64,000 bases of DNA. Origin: Salinibacterium sp. UTAS2018. GTDB taxonomy: Bacteria > Actinomycetota > Actinomycetes > Actinomycetales > Microbacteriaceae. The translations under genes were made by a program, and so were the position numbers. This document shows positions 55,110 through 64,000 of the stretch, piece by piece. Every line of letters begins with the position of its first letter. Position 1 is the stretch's first letter. The notes under the pieces were generated by a model. That model was given only the letters and a program-made list of their open reading frames with translations. It was not told the origin of the DNA and did not search any database. The DNA is taken from NCBI RefSeq assembly GCF_004118935.1, contig NZ_CP035375.1:620001-684000 (forward strand). The letters are read 5' to 3'.

Positions 55110-56117
55110 ATGGAAGACCTTCGGGTAATCGAAGTACAAGACGGTGCGCTGATCGTGTCGAGCAATGACGGCACGAGATATCGCCTCGCCGTCGACAGCG
55201 TGTTGCAATCTCGGCTGCGCCAGAGCCGTGCCCTTTCGGGGACCGGCCCCAAGCTTGCTCCCCGCGAGATCCAGGCCCACATTCGGGCTGGCATGTCCGC
55301 ACAGGACGTCGCCAACCTCACCGGTGCCGACTTGGAGTACATCGAGCGCTTCGAGGGACCCGTCGTCGCCGAGCGCGAATTCGTAGTCAAGTCAGCTCTC
55401 GCTGTTCCAGTGCACGTCGCTGGCGAAACTGACACCCTCACTTCAACCCGAACTTTCGGTTCCGCTATCCGCGAACGACTTGTCGACATGCATGCGGCCA
55501 ATGAGCGCTGGGCCAGCTGGAAAGACCCAGAGTCAGGGTGGATTGTCAAGCTTTCGTTCAGCGCGAACACTATCGACCACGACGCGCGGTGGCAGTACGA
55601 CCCCAAACGCCAAGCTCTTGCTCCCCTCAACAACGAGGCGAAAACCCTGTCGCAGCAGGGCGAGGTAACCGGGGCGCTCATTCCCCGCCTCCGCGCCGTA
55701 GCGCCGACAGAGGGAGCTCCGGATGCCGCGCGCTTCGATAGCGGAGCATTCGACATCGACGACCTCTCGGCCGAACCCGCTCCCATCCGCCCGGCAGAGT
55801 TGCCCGTCATGCGCGATCGAAGCGCAGAAGCCGGTGTCGGTAATCAGACCGCTGATCTACTTGATGCGTTGCGTCGTCGCCGCGGCGAACGCGAACCCGC
55901 GAATTTTGAACCTGAAGAAGAGCCTGCTCCCACGATCAACCCCGAACCCTCGATGCGACTGCTTGATCCTCCCGCTGCGGACGAACGTCGGGACGCCCCT
56001 GCGCCGCCCCATGCAACAGCACCTCAACCAACCGCAAAGGCACGACGACGACGGGTCGCCATGCCCAGCTGGGACGACATCGTTTTCGGAACCAAGCCCG
56101 ACGACGACCCGGCCTAG
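55110..56117 (+). CDS. sepH: Septation protein SepH (DUF3071)
   Basis: Protein of 335 residues. The N-terminal DUF3071/HTH part (EDLRVIEVQDGALIVSSNDG, ALSGTGPKLAPREIQAHIRA, GMSAQDVANLTGADLEYIER) is typical of SepH, which binds FtsZ and promotes Z-ring assembly in Streptomyces and Mycobacterium. The C-terminal half is disordered, Pro/Glu/Arg-rich, ending with the conserved MPSWDDIVFGTK motif. ATG 55110 has GGAGA. Its role in this organism is inferred from the family. Confidence 0.9.
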   Translation: MEDLRVIEVQDGALIVSSNDGTRYRLAVDSVLQSRLRQSRALSGTGPKLAPREIQAHIRAGMSAQDVANLTGADLEYIERFEGPVVAEREFVVKSALAVPVHVAGETDTLTSTRTFGSAIRERLVDMHAANERWASWKDPESGWIVKLSFSANTIDHDARWQYDPKRQALAPLNNEAKTLSQQGEVTGALIPRLRAVAPTEGAPDAARFDSGAFDIDDLSAEPAPIRPAELPVMRDRSAEAGVGNQTADLLDALRRRRGEREPANFEPEEEPAPTINPEPSMRLLDPPAADERRDAPAPPHATAPQPTAKARRRRVAMPSWDDIVFGTKPDDDPA

Positions 56118-56180
56118 CCTTCGCTCACCGCACGACATACCCCGCGCCCACTGCGCGACTCGGCCCCGAGGAACCCGGGG

Positions 56181-57320
56181 TCAGAGGGCAAATGCTCCGT
56201 AACGCAGCAGCGGTACCCGCAGTTCTTCGTCTGACCATGATCCATGCTGGCCGATCATGTTGCGTCCCTTGTCGTTGGCCGCCCGAGAATCGTAATAGGC
56301 GATTGCCTTGCGAGCGGCGACGATGATGTCACCAATACGAGCGACCACATCTGGGGCAACCTCGCCAAACCATCCTGCATCAATCGCTTCATCGCGACTA
56401 GCGACCCACGCTCGGCTGCCTTCGGATTCCCGCCAGCGCTCGAGAACGGCGCTACGGAGATCTGCATCGACACCTGTGTGGAAATGAAGCTGAAGGCAAC
56501 GTGGCTCACCGGCGATGTGCGCGATGCCCTCAAGTAGCTCGGGAGCGGAATCGAACAGGACATGCGACTCGCGAGGAATGTCGATCATTCCATGGTCAGC
56601 GGTCACGAGGAGTCCTTGGTCAGGGGCCATGAGCGGGACCGAAGCGGCAAGCGCAGCGTCAAGCGCTTCGAGCGCGTGAGTCCATTGCGGTGATTGCCAT
56701 CCATTGGCGTGACCGGCCATGTCGAGTTCCGGGGCGTAGACGTAAGTGAGCGATGGTTGATCGCTCGTGTGCCCAACTTCTACCGCAGCTCGCACCCGTT
56801 CAGCAAGCGAGCCCGCAACGATGTAACGCGCACCGCGCAAAACTGCCTTCGTGAAGCCCGAGTCACGATAACGCGCCGCTCCCACCGTGACCGCTGTAAA
56901 GCCACGCTTCGAAGCGAGCTCGAAAATCGTCGGCACTCGCTGCCAGGTTGCGGGGTCGGTGCGGGAATCCCAGCCCGAAAGTTGCTGAAAAACACGATCG
57001 TTGACGGGGTCGAACGCGCTGTACCCCACCAAACCATGCTGCCCCGCGCGTTGCCCGGTCGTCAGACCCGCGATTGCCGCGGCCGTCGTCGTCGGAAATC
57101 CCGATTGAATCACCGCAGCTTTGGAAAATGCACCGGCAAGCGTGCGCGCATGCCCCAACCTGGCTTTGAGGTTGTGAGCCCCCATGCCGTCGACGAGAAG
57201 TACAACCGCGTGACGCACGGGAGGCAGGCTCAAGCGGTTCGCCTCGCCCGATATTGCCTGAAATGAACTTGACAACACATCGGTAAGGTTCGCTGAGTCT
57301 GGGTTGAGCGCCGGTAACAT
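56181..57320 (-). CDS. Alkaline-phosphatase-superfamily phosphodiesterase (nucleotide pyrophosphatase type)
   Basis: Protein of 379 residues. The metal site and nucleophile pattern are visible: HAVVLLVDGMGAHNLK with the first aspartate, a threonine nucleophile in FPTTTAAAIAGLTTGQRAGQ, YVYAPELDMAGHANGW and LLVTADHGMID. This family hydrolyses phosphodiesters or nucleotide pyrophosphates. I start it at ATG 57320 with an AGGA site. Its start codon is only 12 bases from the parC start on the other strand. Confidence 0.85.
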   Translation of the reverse strand: MLPALNPDSANLTDVLSSSFQAISGEANRLSLPPVRHAVVLLVDGMGAHNLKARLGHARTLAGAFSKAAVIQSGFPTTTAAAIAGLTTGQRAGQHGLVGYSAFDPVNDRVFQQLSGWDSRTDPATWQRVPTIFELASKRGFTAVTVGAARYRDSGFTKAVLRGARYIVAGSLAERVRAAVEVGHTSDQPSLTYVYAPELDMAGHANGWQSPQWTHALEALDAALAASVPLMAPDQGLLVTADHGMIDIPRESHVLFDSAPELLEGIAHIAGEPRCLQLHFHTGVDADLRSAVLERWRESEGSRAWVASRDEAIDAGWFGEVAPDVVARIGDIIVAARKAIAYYDSRAANDKGRNMIGQHGSWSDEELRVPLLRYGAFAL

Positions 57321-57332
57321 TAGGGCAATCCT

Positions 57333-59792
57333 ATGGCTACTCCCACAAAACCCACCCCAGACTCCCCCGCCGGCGAACGCATCGAGGACATCGATGTCAC
57401 GACCGAGATGCAGGGCTCGTTCTTGGAGTACGCGTACTCCGTGATCTATTCGCGTGCGCTTCCCGACGCACGCGACGGCCTCAAGCCGGTTCAGCGTCGA
57501 ATTCTGTACCAAATGAGTGAGATGGGCCTGCGACCCGAAAAGGGCCACGTCAAGTCGTCGCGCGTTGTCGGCGACGTCATGGGAAAGCTCCACCCCCACG
57601 GAGACGCTTCCATCTACGACGCCATGGTGCGCCTGACACAAAGCTTCATCCTGCGGGTGCCGCTGATCGATGGTCACGGCAACTTCGGTTCTTTGGATGA
57701 CGGCCCCGCTGCTCCGCGGTATACCGAGGCTCGCTTGCAAGCATCAGCGATCGCGATGACGGATGACCTGGACGAAGACGTCGTCGACTTCGTCCCCAAC
57801 TACGACAACTCCACTACGCAGCCCGAGGTCTTGCCTGCGGCTTTCCCGAACCTGCTGGTCAACGGTGCGAGCGGTATCGCCGTGGGTATGGCCACCAACA
57901 TGGCGCCCCACAACCTCGTTGAGGTCGTCGGCGCCGCGCAGTACTTACTGACGAACCCCGACGCGTCGCTTGAAGAACTCATGCAGTTTGTTCCGGGACC
58001 CGACCTTCCCACCGGCGGAAAGATCATGGGGCTTGCCGGAGTGAAGGATGCCTACGCGAACGGTCGCGGCGCGTTCAAGACCCGCGCCACGGTCGCCGTC
58101 GAGTCAATCACCGCCCGCAAGATGGGCCTCGTCGTCACCGAACTTCCCTATCTGGTTGGCCCCGAGCGCGTCATCGAGAAGATCAAAGACGGTGTCAATA
58201 ACAAGAAGATCGTCGGCATCTCGGATGTCACCGACCTCACCGACCGCAACCACGGCCTGCGCCTCGTCATCGGCATCAAGACCGGCTTCAGCCCGGATGC
58301 CGTGCTCGAGCAGCTGTACCGCCTCACCCCGCTGGAAGATAACTTCAGCATCAACGCGGTGACTCTCGTTGACGGTCGGCCACAGACTCTCGGACTGAAA
58401 CCTTTGCTCGAGGTCTTTCTCAAGCACCGACTGCAGGTGGTTACGCGTCGCAGCAAATACCGTCTGGCGCGGCATCTCGAACGACTGCACCTCGTAGAGG
58501 GCCTACTGATCGCCATCGTCGATATCGATGAGGTCATTCAGGTCATTCGCAAGAGCGATGACAGCGATCAAGCGCGAACACGCCTACGGGAAGTGTTCGA
58601 CCTCAGCGAGCTGCAAGCCGAATATATCCTTGAGCTTCGCCTGCGGCGTCTCACTAAGTTCAGCCGCATCGAGCTCGAGGCCGAGGCCGAGAAGCTGCGC
58701 GCGGAGATCGCACGCCTTGAAGCGCTGCTTTCAGACGACAACCTCATTCGCGCTCTAGTTTCAGACGAACTCGACGCGGTTGCTGAAAAATTTGGAACCC
58801 CGCGACGCACGCTGCTCACTGAGGCACCTGCTTCGATCGCCACCACGTCGCGAGCGGCGGCACGCAAGAATCAGGCTGTCCTCGAGATCGCTGATGAGCC
58901 GTGCATCGTCTTGCTCTCCACGACTGGTCGAATCATTCGCGTCGGCATTAGCGATGGCGACACTGTGCTCGCGGCATCTCGGCGCTCGAAGCACGATGCG
59001 ATCCGTTCGCGTGTCACTACTACAACGCGTACAGAGATCGGTGCGATCACGAACCGCGGCCGCCTCATAAGATTCACCGCCGTAGATTTGCCGAGTGTTC
59101 CGACAAGTTCGGTTCAGTTGGGGGCCGGCGCGAGGGTCAGTGAGTACCTCGCTCTCGACAAGAAAGAACATGTTCTCGCCATCGTGTCGCTCAACAGCGA
59201 GGAACCGATTGCTCTCGGAACCCGCCAGGGCATCGTCAAGCGCATCACACCGGGCGTGTGGCCGTCGAAGCCAGACTTCGAGATCATCTCCCTCAAAGCG
59301 GGAGACGAGCTCGTAGGAGCGGCACACGGCGCAGACGATGACGAGCTCACCTTCGTCACTTCGGACACCCAACTGCTGCACTTCGCTGCCGCGGCAGTGC
59401 GTCCGCAAGGGATCAGCGCCGGCGGCATGGCCGGCGTCCGAGTCGCCCCAGGAGCAGAAGTTATCTTCTTCGATGCGGTGGATGCCGACTCTGAAAACGT
59501 AGCGGTTACGGTTTCGGGGTCGAGCGTCACGATCCCCGGCACCGATCCGGGGCGTGTGAAGCTCAGCGAGTTCTCCCAGTTCCCGGCCAAGGGTCGCGGC
59601 ACCGGCGGTGTGCGCGCTCACTCCCTGCTCAAGGGCGAGGATGTACTCACGCTCGCGTGGGTCGGGCGAGTTCCCGCAACAGCTGTCGGACCAGATGGCG
59701 CTGTTCGGCAGCTTCCAACCGAACGAACCAAGCGTGACGGTTCAGGCGTGCCGCTCGACAGCGTGATCGGATCGATTGGGTTCACTCCGTAG
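57333..59792 (+). CDS. parC: DNA topoisomerase IV subunit A
   Basis: Type IIA topoisomerase subunit of 819 residues that breaks and reseals DNA. The catalytic tyrosine is Tyr130 in [10 protein letters not shown]. The quinolone region reads [15 protein letters not shown] with Ala92 where E. coli GyrA has Ser83. The C-terminal wheel has no GyrA box (QRRGGKG); [14 protein letters not shown] stands there instead, which favours topoisomerase IV over gyrase. parE is convergent downstream rather than upstream in tandem. Confidence 0.9.
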   Translation: MATPTKPTPDSPAGERIEDIDVTTEMQGSFLEYAYSVIYSRALPDARDGLKPVQRRILYQMSEMGLRPEKGHVKSSRVVGDVMGKLHPHGDASIYDAMVRLTQSFILRVPLIDGHGNFGSLDDGPAAPRYTEARLQASAIAMTDDLDEDVVDFVPNYDNSTTQPEVLPAAFPNLLVNGASGIAVGMATNMAPHNLVEVVGAAQYLLTNPDASLEELMQFVPGPDLPTGGKIMGLAGVKDAYANGRGAFKTRATVAVESITARKMGLVVTELPYLVGPERVIEKIKDGVNNKKIVGISDVTDLTDRNHGLRLVIGIKTGFSPDAVLEQLYRLTPLEDNFSINAVTLVDGRPQTLGLKPLLEVFLKHRLQVVTRRSKYRLARHLERLHLVEGLLIAIVDIDEVIQVIRKSDDSDQARTRLREVFDLSELQAEYILELRLRRLTKFSRIELEAEAEKLRAEIARLEALLSDDNLIRALVSDELDAVAEKFGTPRRTLLTEAPASIATTSRAAARKNQAVLEIADEPCIVLLSTTGRIIRVGISDGDTVLAASRRSKHDAIRSRVTTTTRTEIGAITNRGRLIRFTAVDLPSVPTSSVQLGAGARVSEYLALDKKEHVLAIVSLNSEEPIALGTRQGIVKRITPGVWPSKPDFEIISLKAGDELVGAAHGADDDELTFVTSDTQLLHFAAAAVRPQGISAGGMAGVRVAPGAEVIFFDAVDADSENVAVTVSGSSVTIPGTDPGRVKLSEFSQFPAKGRGTGGVRAHSLLKGEDVLTLAWVGRVPATAVGPDGAVRQLPTERTKRDGSGVPLDSVIGSIGFTP

Positions 59793-59820
59793 CAAGAATC
59801 GATCGCGCGCGACCGCAATA

Positions 59821-59873
59821 CAACGACTGAGGGCCGTTACCTGAACAATTCAGGTAACGGCCCTCAGTCGTTG
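59821..59873. terminator. Very strong bidirectional terminator between parC and parE
   Basis: A 23-base perfect stem (59821-59843 with 59851-59873; core CTGAGGGCCGTTACCTG) extended by two A-T pairs to a three-base loop. It lies 28 bases after the parC stop and 57 bases beyond the parE stop, serving both convergent genes. Confidence 0.85.
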
Positions 59874-59930
59874 AAGACCAATTGCACGTGACGTCGCTCA
59901 CCGGCGATGAACGCCCACAACGATCCCGAG

Positions 59931-62009
59931 CTAGACGTCAATCCGGTCGCGATCGAGACCCTGGCCCTGGATGATGAACTCTTTGCGCGGAGCCACCTCA
60001 TTGCCCATCAGGAGTTCGAAGACCGTGCCAGCATTCTCGGCATCCGCGATGTTGACACGTCGTAGAACTCGATTGTTGCGGTCCATAGTGGTGCTCGCGA
60101 GCTGGTCGGCATCCATTTCACCGAGGCCCTTGTAACGCTGGATCGGGTCTTGGTAGCGCTTACCGGACTTCTTCAAGCCGGCAAGAACCCCGTTGAGTTC
60201 CTTTTCCGAGTAGGTGTAGATCGTCTCGTTGGGCTTGGAACCCGGATTGATCACCACCACTCGGTGAAGCGGAGGGACCGCAGCGTAGACGCGCCCATCT
60301 CGAATCATGTCGGGCATGTAGCGGAAGAAGAGCGTCAGCAACAGCGTGCGGATGTGGGCACCGTCGACATCAGCATCAGCCATGATGATGACCTTGCCGT
60401 AACGGGCGGTTGAAAGATCGAAACTGCGCCCCGAACCCGCTCCAATGACCTGAATTATGGATGCGCACTCAGCGTTGGACAACATGTCGCTGATCGACGC
60501 CTTTTGAACGTTCAGGATCTTGCCGCGGATCGGAAGCAATGCTTGGTACTCGCTATCGCGCCCCAACTTTGCTGTTCCGAGTGCAGAGTCACCCTCTACG
60601 ATGAAGAGCTCACTGTTCGCGACGTCGTTCGATCGACAATCGACGAGCTTGGCCGGGAGGCTGGAGCTCTCGAGGGCGTTCTTGCGGCGCTGGGTTTCTT
60701 TGTGAGCTCGAGCAGAGATACGCGACTTCATCTCGGCAACAACCTTGTCGAGCACGAGTGCCGCCTGCGACTTGTCATCGCGTTTCGTCGACGTGAAGCG
60801 TTCAGAAAGCGCCGCCGCAATTACCTTGGCGACAATCGCTCGAACGGCGGGCGTGCCGAGAATCTCCTTAGTCTGTCCCTCGAATTGAGGTTCAGGCAGC
60901 CGAACGGTCAGCACCACGGTGAGCCCAGCGAGCACATCATCTTTATCCAGCTTGTCGTTGCCAAGCTTCAGACGGCGGGAGTTCTTCTCAGTCTCCGCCC
61001 GCAGGAATTTGAGCAAACTCTGCTCGAATCCAGCGAGGTGTGTTCCGCCCTTTGGCGTCGCGATGATGTTCACGAAGCTCTTTATCACCGTGTCGTAACC
61101 GGTGCCCCAACGCAGCGCGACATCCACAACGCAGTCACGGGACACTTCAGTCGAGACCATATGACCGTTCTCTTGCAAAACGGGAACACTTTCGGTGAAG
61201 CCACCAGATCCGGTCAATCGCCACACATCCGTGATCGGCGGGTCTACGGCGAGGTGCTCAACAAACTCTGAAATTCCGCCCTCGAAGGCGAACGATTCGT
61301 GACGAGGCTCCTCGCCCCGCTCATCCGTTACGTTCAGAGTCAGATTGGGCACGAGAAAGGCCGTTTGGCGAAGGCGATCGATCAGCCCGTCAGACTGGAA
61401 CGTCGCGCCCTTCGTGAAAATCTGACGATCAGCCCAGTAGCGCACACGAGTACCCGTGCGCCCCTTCGGCACTTTGCCGATAACAGCGAGTTCGCTACCT
61501 GAAACGAACGGCGTGAAGGGCGCATCCGGAGTCGGCTCCCCCGAATCAGCGAACGTACCGGGCTCACCGCGGTGGAACGACATCGCGTACGTTTTGCCAT
61601 TGCGGTCGACTTCGACGTCAAGACGTTCGGATAGCGCGTTAACGACCGAAGCACCAACGCCGTGAAGTCCACCCGACGCCGCGTACGAGCCAGAACCAAA
61701 CTTTCCACCAGCGTGAAGCTTCGTGAAAACAACTTCAACTCCCGTGAGTCCGGTCTTAGGTTCGACGTCCACGGGAATACCGCGGGCCTTGTCCCTTACT
61801 TCAACGCTTTCATCCGCGTGCAAGATCACACTGATCTCAGAGCCGTGGCCATCAAGCGCCTCGTCGACCGAGTTGTCGATGATCTCCCAGAGGCAGTGCA
61901 TGAGTCCACGAGAGTCGGTGGACCCGATGTACATTCCGGGTCGTTTGCGAACGGCTTCAAGCCCCTCGAGCACGGATAGGTGACGGGCTGAATAGTCAGA
62001 GCTCGCCAT
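59931..62009 (-). CDS. parE: DNA topoisomerase IV subunit B
   Basis: ATPase subunit of 692 residues. GHKL ATP-binding motifs are visible (RPGMYIGSTDSRGLMHCLWE, IIDNSVDEALDGHG, GLHGVGASVVNALS), then the transducer, the Toprim domain (LFIVEGDSALGTAKLGRD with the catalytic glutamate, IMADADVDGAHIRTL) and the C-terminal RYKGLGEMDADQL. ATG 62009 has an AGGAG site. Together with parC it makes a second type II topoisomerase besides gyrase, which is not in this window. Confidence 0.92.
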   Translation of the reverse strand: MASSDYSARHLSVLEGLEAVRKRPGMYIGSTDSRGLMHCLWEIIDNSVDEALDGHGSEISVILHADESVEVRDKARGIPVDVEPKTGLTGVEVVFTKLHAGGKFGSGSYAASGGLHGVGASVVNALSERLDVEVDRNGKTYAMSFHRGEPGTFADSGEPTPDAPFTPFVSGSELAVIGKVPKGRTGTRVRYWADRQIFTKGATFQSDGLIDRLRQTAFLVPNLTLNVTDERGEEPRHESFAFEGGISEFVEHLAVDPPITDVWRLTGSGGFTESVPVLQENGHMVSTEVSRDCVVDVALRWGTGYDTVIKSFVNIIATPKGGTHLAGFEQSLLKFLRAETEKNSRRLKLGNDKLDKDDVLAGLTVVLTVRLPEPQFEGQTKEILGTPAVRAIVAKVIAAALSERFTSTKRDDKSQAALVLDKVVAEMKSRISARAHKETQRRKNALESSSLPAKLVDCRSNDVANSELFIVEGDSALGTAKLGRDSEYQALLPIRGKILNVQKASISDMLSNAECASIIQVIGAGSGRSFDLSTARYGKVIIMADADVDGAHIRTLLLTLFFRYMPDMIRDGRVYAAVPPLHRVVVINPGSKPNETIYTYSEKELNGVLAGLKKSGKRYQDPIQRYKGLGEMDADQLASTTMDRNNRVLRRVNIADAENAGTVFELLMGNEVAPRKEFIIQGQGLDRDRIDV

Positions 62010-62227
62010 AGTTATCTCCTAGGGGTTGAGAACGGAAGGCCACATCCAAGACTACGGTCTCGTCCCGACATTGCCTCTCACCGACACCCATCAGCACCGT
62101 GAGGGGATAGCTGCGCGGCCGGGCTACGCGCTGAGCGAAATGCCCTCAATGTAGGAAGAATTTGCAGGCGGTCATGCTTGTATAGGCGTACGGAATAACA
62201 ACCGCAAGCATCAAGAAGGAGTAGGCC

Positions 62228-62446
62228 ATGTCGAACATTGCAACAGAAGACACCCCAGTCGATGAGATGGACTACACCCTCACGGCGATCGATCGCTGTG
62301 ACAGTTGTGGCGCGCAGGCTTACATCCGCGCGACCCTCGCCAGTGGCGACCTCCTCTTCTGCGCCCACCACGGCGCTAAGTTCAAAGACAAGCTTTTCCC
62401 CACCGCGATCGCGTGGCACGACGAGTCGAGCCGACTCACTGCGTAG
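62228..62446 (+). CDS. Small DUF7455-like zinc-ribbon-type protein
   Basis: Protein of 72 residues with CDSCGAQAYIRATLASGDLL and FCAHH, a CxxC..CxxH arrangement that should bind zinc. It matches actinobacterial DUF7455 (often found near sigA or topoisomerase genes), function unknown. ATG 62228 follows AAGGAG at good spacing. It is divergent from parE across 218 bases that hold both promoters. Confidence 0.85.
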   Translation: MSNIATEDTPVDEMDYTLTAIDRCDSCGAQAYIRATLASGDLLFCAHHGAKFKDKLFPTAIAWHDESSRLTA

Positions 62447-62518
62447 AGCTTCGGCTATCATGAACAGTCGTTAGTTCGTTGCCGGCGCTGGTGTCGGTGT
62501 GACCTTCGTAGGAGTACT

Positions 62519-63520
62519 GTGAAGCGCATCCGACACTATGTGTCGCGTCTTGTATCGCTCGACGTCAAAAATATGATCGGCGTTGCACGCGCAATCAGTG
62601 CACGCAGTTCGACACCGACAATCGTCATCGTTCTTGACATGGTCTGGTGTTCGCTCGTTTATCAATCGGGGTACCTCGATTACGAAGAATTCGAGTTCAA
62701 CACGCTGTCCTCCTCTCAACGGAGCACTTGGATCACCAGCGGCAACGCCAATTCGATCGTGGTCAAATACAACCAGCGTGCTTTTCGCGAACGGTTTTAT
62801 GACAAGCCGACCTTCAATAGGACCTTCGATCAATGGCTCGGCCGTGCCTGGCTGGATCTGAGAACCGCCGGTGAAGCTGACTTCGTTGAGTTCGTGCGCA
62901 ACCACGACCCAATCATGGTCAAAGTCGTGGACAGCATGAGTGGCGCTGGCATCGAAAAATACAGTGGTCACGAGCTGACTGACGCCAGAGCGCTGTATCG
63001 AAAGCTCCTCTCGCACCGGCAGTTTCTCGTGGAGGCATTCATCGAGCAGCACGCGGAGATGTCAGCTCTCTGCCCGACCAGCGTCAATTCCCTGCGGATG
63101 ATTACGTTCTTCGATGGCACGAACGTTCATGTTATGGAAGCCGTCCTGAGAATGGGCAACGGTGCTGACGTCGACAATTACGGTCGCGGCGGCATGTATA
63201 CGGTTCTCGACGAGAAAACCGGCATCGCCCCCTATGGCGCCTTCGACAAATATGCGAACACGTTTACCGTGCATCCGCAATCGGGAACGCCGATTGTAGG
63301 CTTTCAGGTCCCCCTCTATGACGAAGTTCTGCGCACGCTAGATACCGTCGGCCGAATGATCCCGGAGATCCCCTACGTGGGCTGGGACGTCGCGATCTCC
63401 ACCACCGGACCGGCCATCATCGAGGGCAATTACAACACCGGCGTCTTCCAGATGAAGCCGAGTCTTACCGGTATCAAGACGGGGCTACTCCCCAAGTTCC
63501 GCCGGGTAATCGACTTCTAA
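62519..63520 (+). CDS. ATP-grasp protein of the sugar-transfer-associated (ATPgrasp_ST) type
   Basis: Protein of 333 residues. The C-terminal two thirds show the ATP-grasp pattern: SVNSLRMITFFDGTNVHVME, then GRGGMYTVLD, then GYVGWDVAISTTG-like sequence (YVGWDVAIS) and IIEGNYNTG, with metal-binding Glu/Asn. ATPgrasp_ST proteins join small molecules to sugars or peptides in cell-surface loci. GTG 62519 follows AGGAG. No partner gene is nearby. GC is near 47% in sampled stretches of the 5' part, below the window average, so recent transfer is possible. Confidence 0.75.
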   Translation: MKRIRHYVSRLVSLDVKNMIGVARAISARSSTPTIVIVLDMVWCSLVYQSGYLDYEEFEFNTLSSSQRSTWITSGNANSIVVKYNQRAFRERFYDKPTFNRTFDQWLGRAWLDLRTAGEADFVEFVRNHDPIMVKVVDSMSGAGIEKYSGHELTDARALYRKLLSHRQFLVEAFIEQHAEMSALCPTSVNSLRMITFFDGTNVHVMEAVLRMGNGADVDNYGRGGMYTVLDEKTGIAPYGAFDKYANTFTVHPQSGTPIVGFQVPLYDEVLRTLDTVGRMIPEIPYVGWDVAISTTGPAIIEGNYNTGVFQMKPSLTGIKTGLLPKFRRVIDF

Positions 63521-63551
63521 CAGTGTCCGACACAAGCGCGATCGTGTGGCG

Positions 63552-64000
63552 TTAGGCCCGACGGATAACGCCAAGAGGAGTGCTCTGGTGATCCTGCCCT
63601 AGAGGGTTATCTTTCAGGACCTTCAATACCAGATCACTCGTTGCCCGATCAGCTGTCGAGCCGAGGATGTTTCCGCCGAAGTCGTTGATATCCACAACGA
63701 GCACCTGAACATCGCGGTCCAGCGCAGCCGCAATGTCAGCGGCAACACCGTCTGGTCGGGCTGGGCCGAGTACGACGTGGGAGTCGTACGGCGGAATTGT
63801 GTTTTTCGTGGGCCCATCGATCGCTCGAGCCTTGGGCCCTGCAATCCGGTAGAAGTCACCGCGTCGCCCCACGAGCTTCGTGACGGCGGCCACAGCAGCT
63901 GCGAACAGAATGCGAGGAGTGCCGCACTCACGCAACGCCATCTCCATCGTCTCGGGCATGCCTAGGCCGATGCCGTGAGATGTCTTAGTCACATACTTCG
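63552..64000 (-). CDS. F420-0:L-glutamate ligase-like protein (3' part)
   Basis: The visible 148 codons run past the right edge, so the start is missing. The sequence resembles the CofE/FbiB-type ligase family (PF01996), with SHGIGLGMPETMEMAL, VTKLVGRRGDFYRIAGPKAR, IDGPTKNTIPPYDSHVVLGP and DINDFGGNILGS. Such enzymes add glutamate to F420-0, but stand-alone relatives of unknown role exist, and the substrate cannot be confirmed. No other F420 gene is in view. Confidence 0.65.
   Translation of the reverse strand, partial: KYVTKTSHGIGLGMPETMEMALRECGTPRILFAAAVAAVTKLVGRRGDFYRIAGPKARAIDGPTKNTIPPYDSHVVLGPARPDGVAADIAAALDRDVQVLVVDINDFGGNILGSTADRATSDLVLKVLKDNPLGQDHQSTPLGVIRRA

Noticed and set aside
58761..59621. 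Minus-strand ORF of 286 codons opposite parC
   Set aside because: Completely within parC and without recognisable homology.
62471..63052. Minus-strand ORF opposite the ATP-grasp gene
   Set aside because: The plus-strand frame has a ribosome-binding site and ATP-grasp motifs; the minus frame has neither.
1..64000. Search for CRISPR arrays, IS elements, prophage genes, restriction systems and rRNA genes
   Set aside because: No regularly spaced repeats, transposase, integrase, methylase or rRNA sequence was recognised anywhere in the window.

Overview
The window is a chromosomal segment of about 58% GC from a high-GC Gram-positive bacterium. It is most likely a member of the Microbacteriaceae (Actinobacteria), in the neighbourhood of Salinibacterium or Rhodoglobus. 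This rests on actinobacteria-restricted families (SepH, DUF3000, DUF3093, DUF3159, DUF3710, DUF4193, DUF7455), on conserved actinobacterial gene orders, and on frequent GTG starts and leaderless-looking promoters. The species assignment is inference. Nearly the whole window is housekeeping DNA. I see no IS element, prophage, CRISPR array, rRNA operon or replication origin, and no gene-free stretch longer than about 250 bases.

Layout. 1-3086: the start of pyrR with its PyrR-binding RNA leader, then a three-gene ABC importer of the sulfonate/taurine/nitrate type that sits inside the usually tight nusB-pyrR junction. 3100-16021: one long minus-strand block in transcription order rarA, rpsD, DUF948 gene, small membrane protein, alaS, ruvX, mltG, aroE, aroC, aroK, aroB, aroQ, efp, nusB. 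It links translation, cell-wall release, most of the shikimate pathway and transcription antitermination. 16147-18897 (plus strand): a membrane-anchored cyclophilin, a DUF349 protein and an AbiEi-like protein. 18905-32421 (minus strand): rel, secF, secD, yajC, ruvB, ruvA, ruvC, yebC, a membrane protein, pdxT, pdxS, a HIT protein and thrS, which is the classic actinobacterial thrS-to-rel order. 32469-35493: a coupled pair of surface-polysaccharide-type genes, consisting of a GspE/MshEN-like domain fused to a processive family 2 glycosyltransferase, followed by a polytopic membrane protein.

35581-36066 holds four tRNA genes: Gly-GCC, Cys-GCA and Val-GAC on minus, Val-CAC on plus. 36147-43727 carries an EI24/CysZ-like protein, a divergent Amt-like protein, zapE, a thiosulfate sulfurtransferase with sufE, a hydrolase, a DUF3000 gene and an RNase D. 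43805-52143 carries a fatty-acid beta-oxidation pair (thiolase and the multifunctional alpha subunit), dxs, and acnA with a palindromic operator candidate. 52319-56117 carries dut, DUF3710, DUF3159, DUF3093 and DUF4193 genes and the septation gene sepH. 56181-62009 carries a phosphodiesterase-type enzyme and the convergent topoisomerase IV genes parC and parE, separated by a very strong bidirectional terminator. 62228-64000 carries a small CxxC protein, an orphan ATP-grasp enzyme of lower local GC, and the 3' part of an F420-0:L-glutamate-ligase-like gene running off the right edge.

The least ordinary signals are the MshEN-like glycosyltransferase pair, the Amt-like protein that has lost one of the two pore histidines, the RNA switch that appears to pair with the pyrR ribosome-binding site, the ABC cassette inside the aro-efp-nusB-pyrR cluster, the palindromes upstream of acnA and the ABC operon, and the 12-bp divergent junction at parC. 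I saw no convincing defence island or wholly new system.
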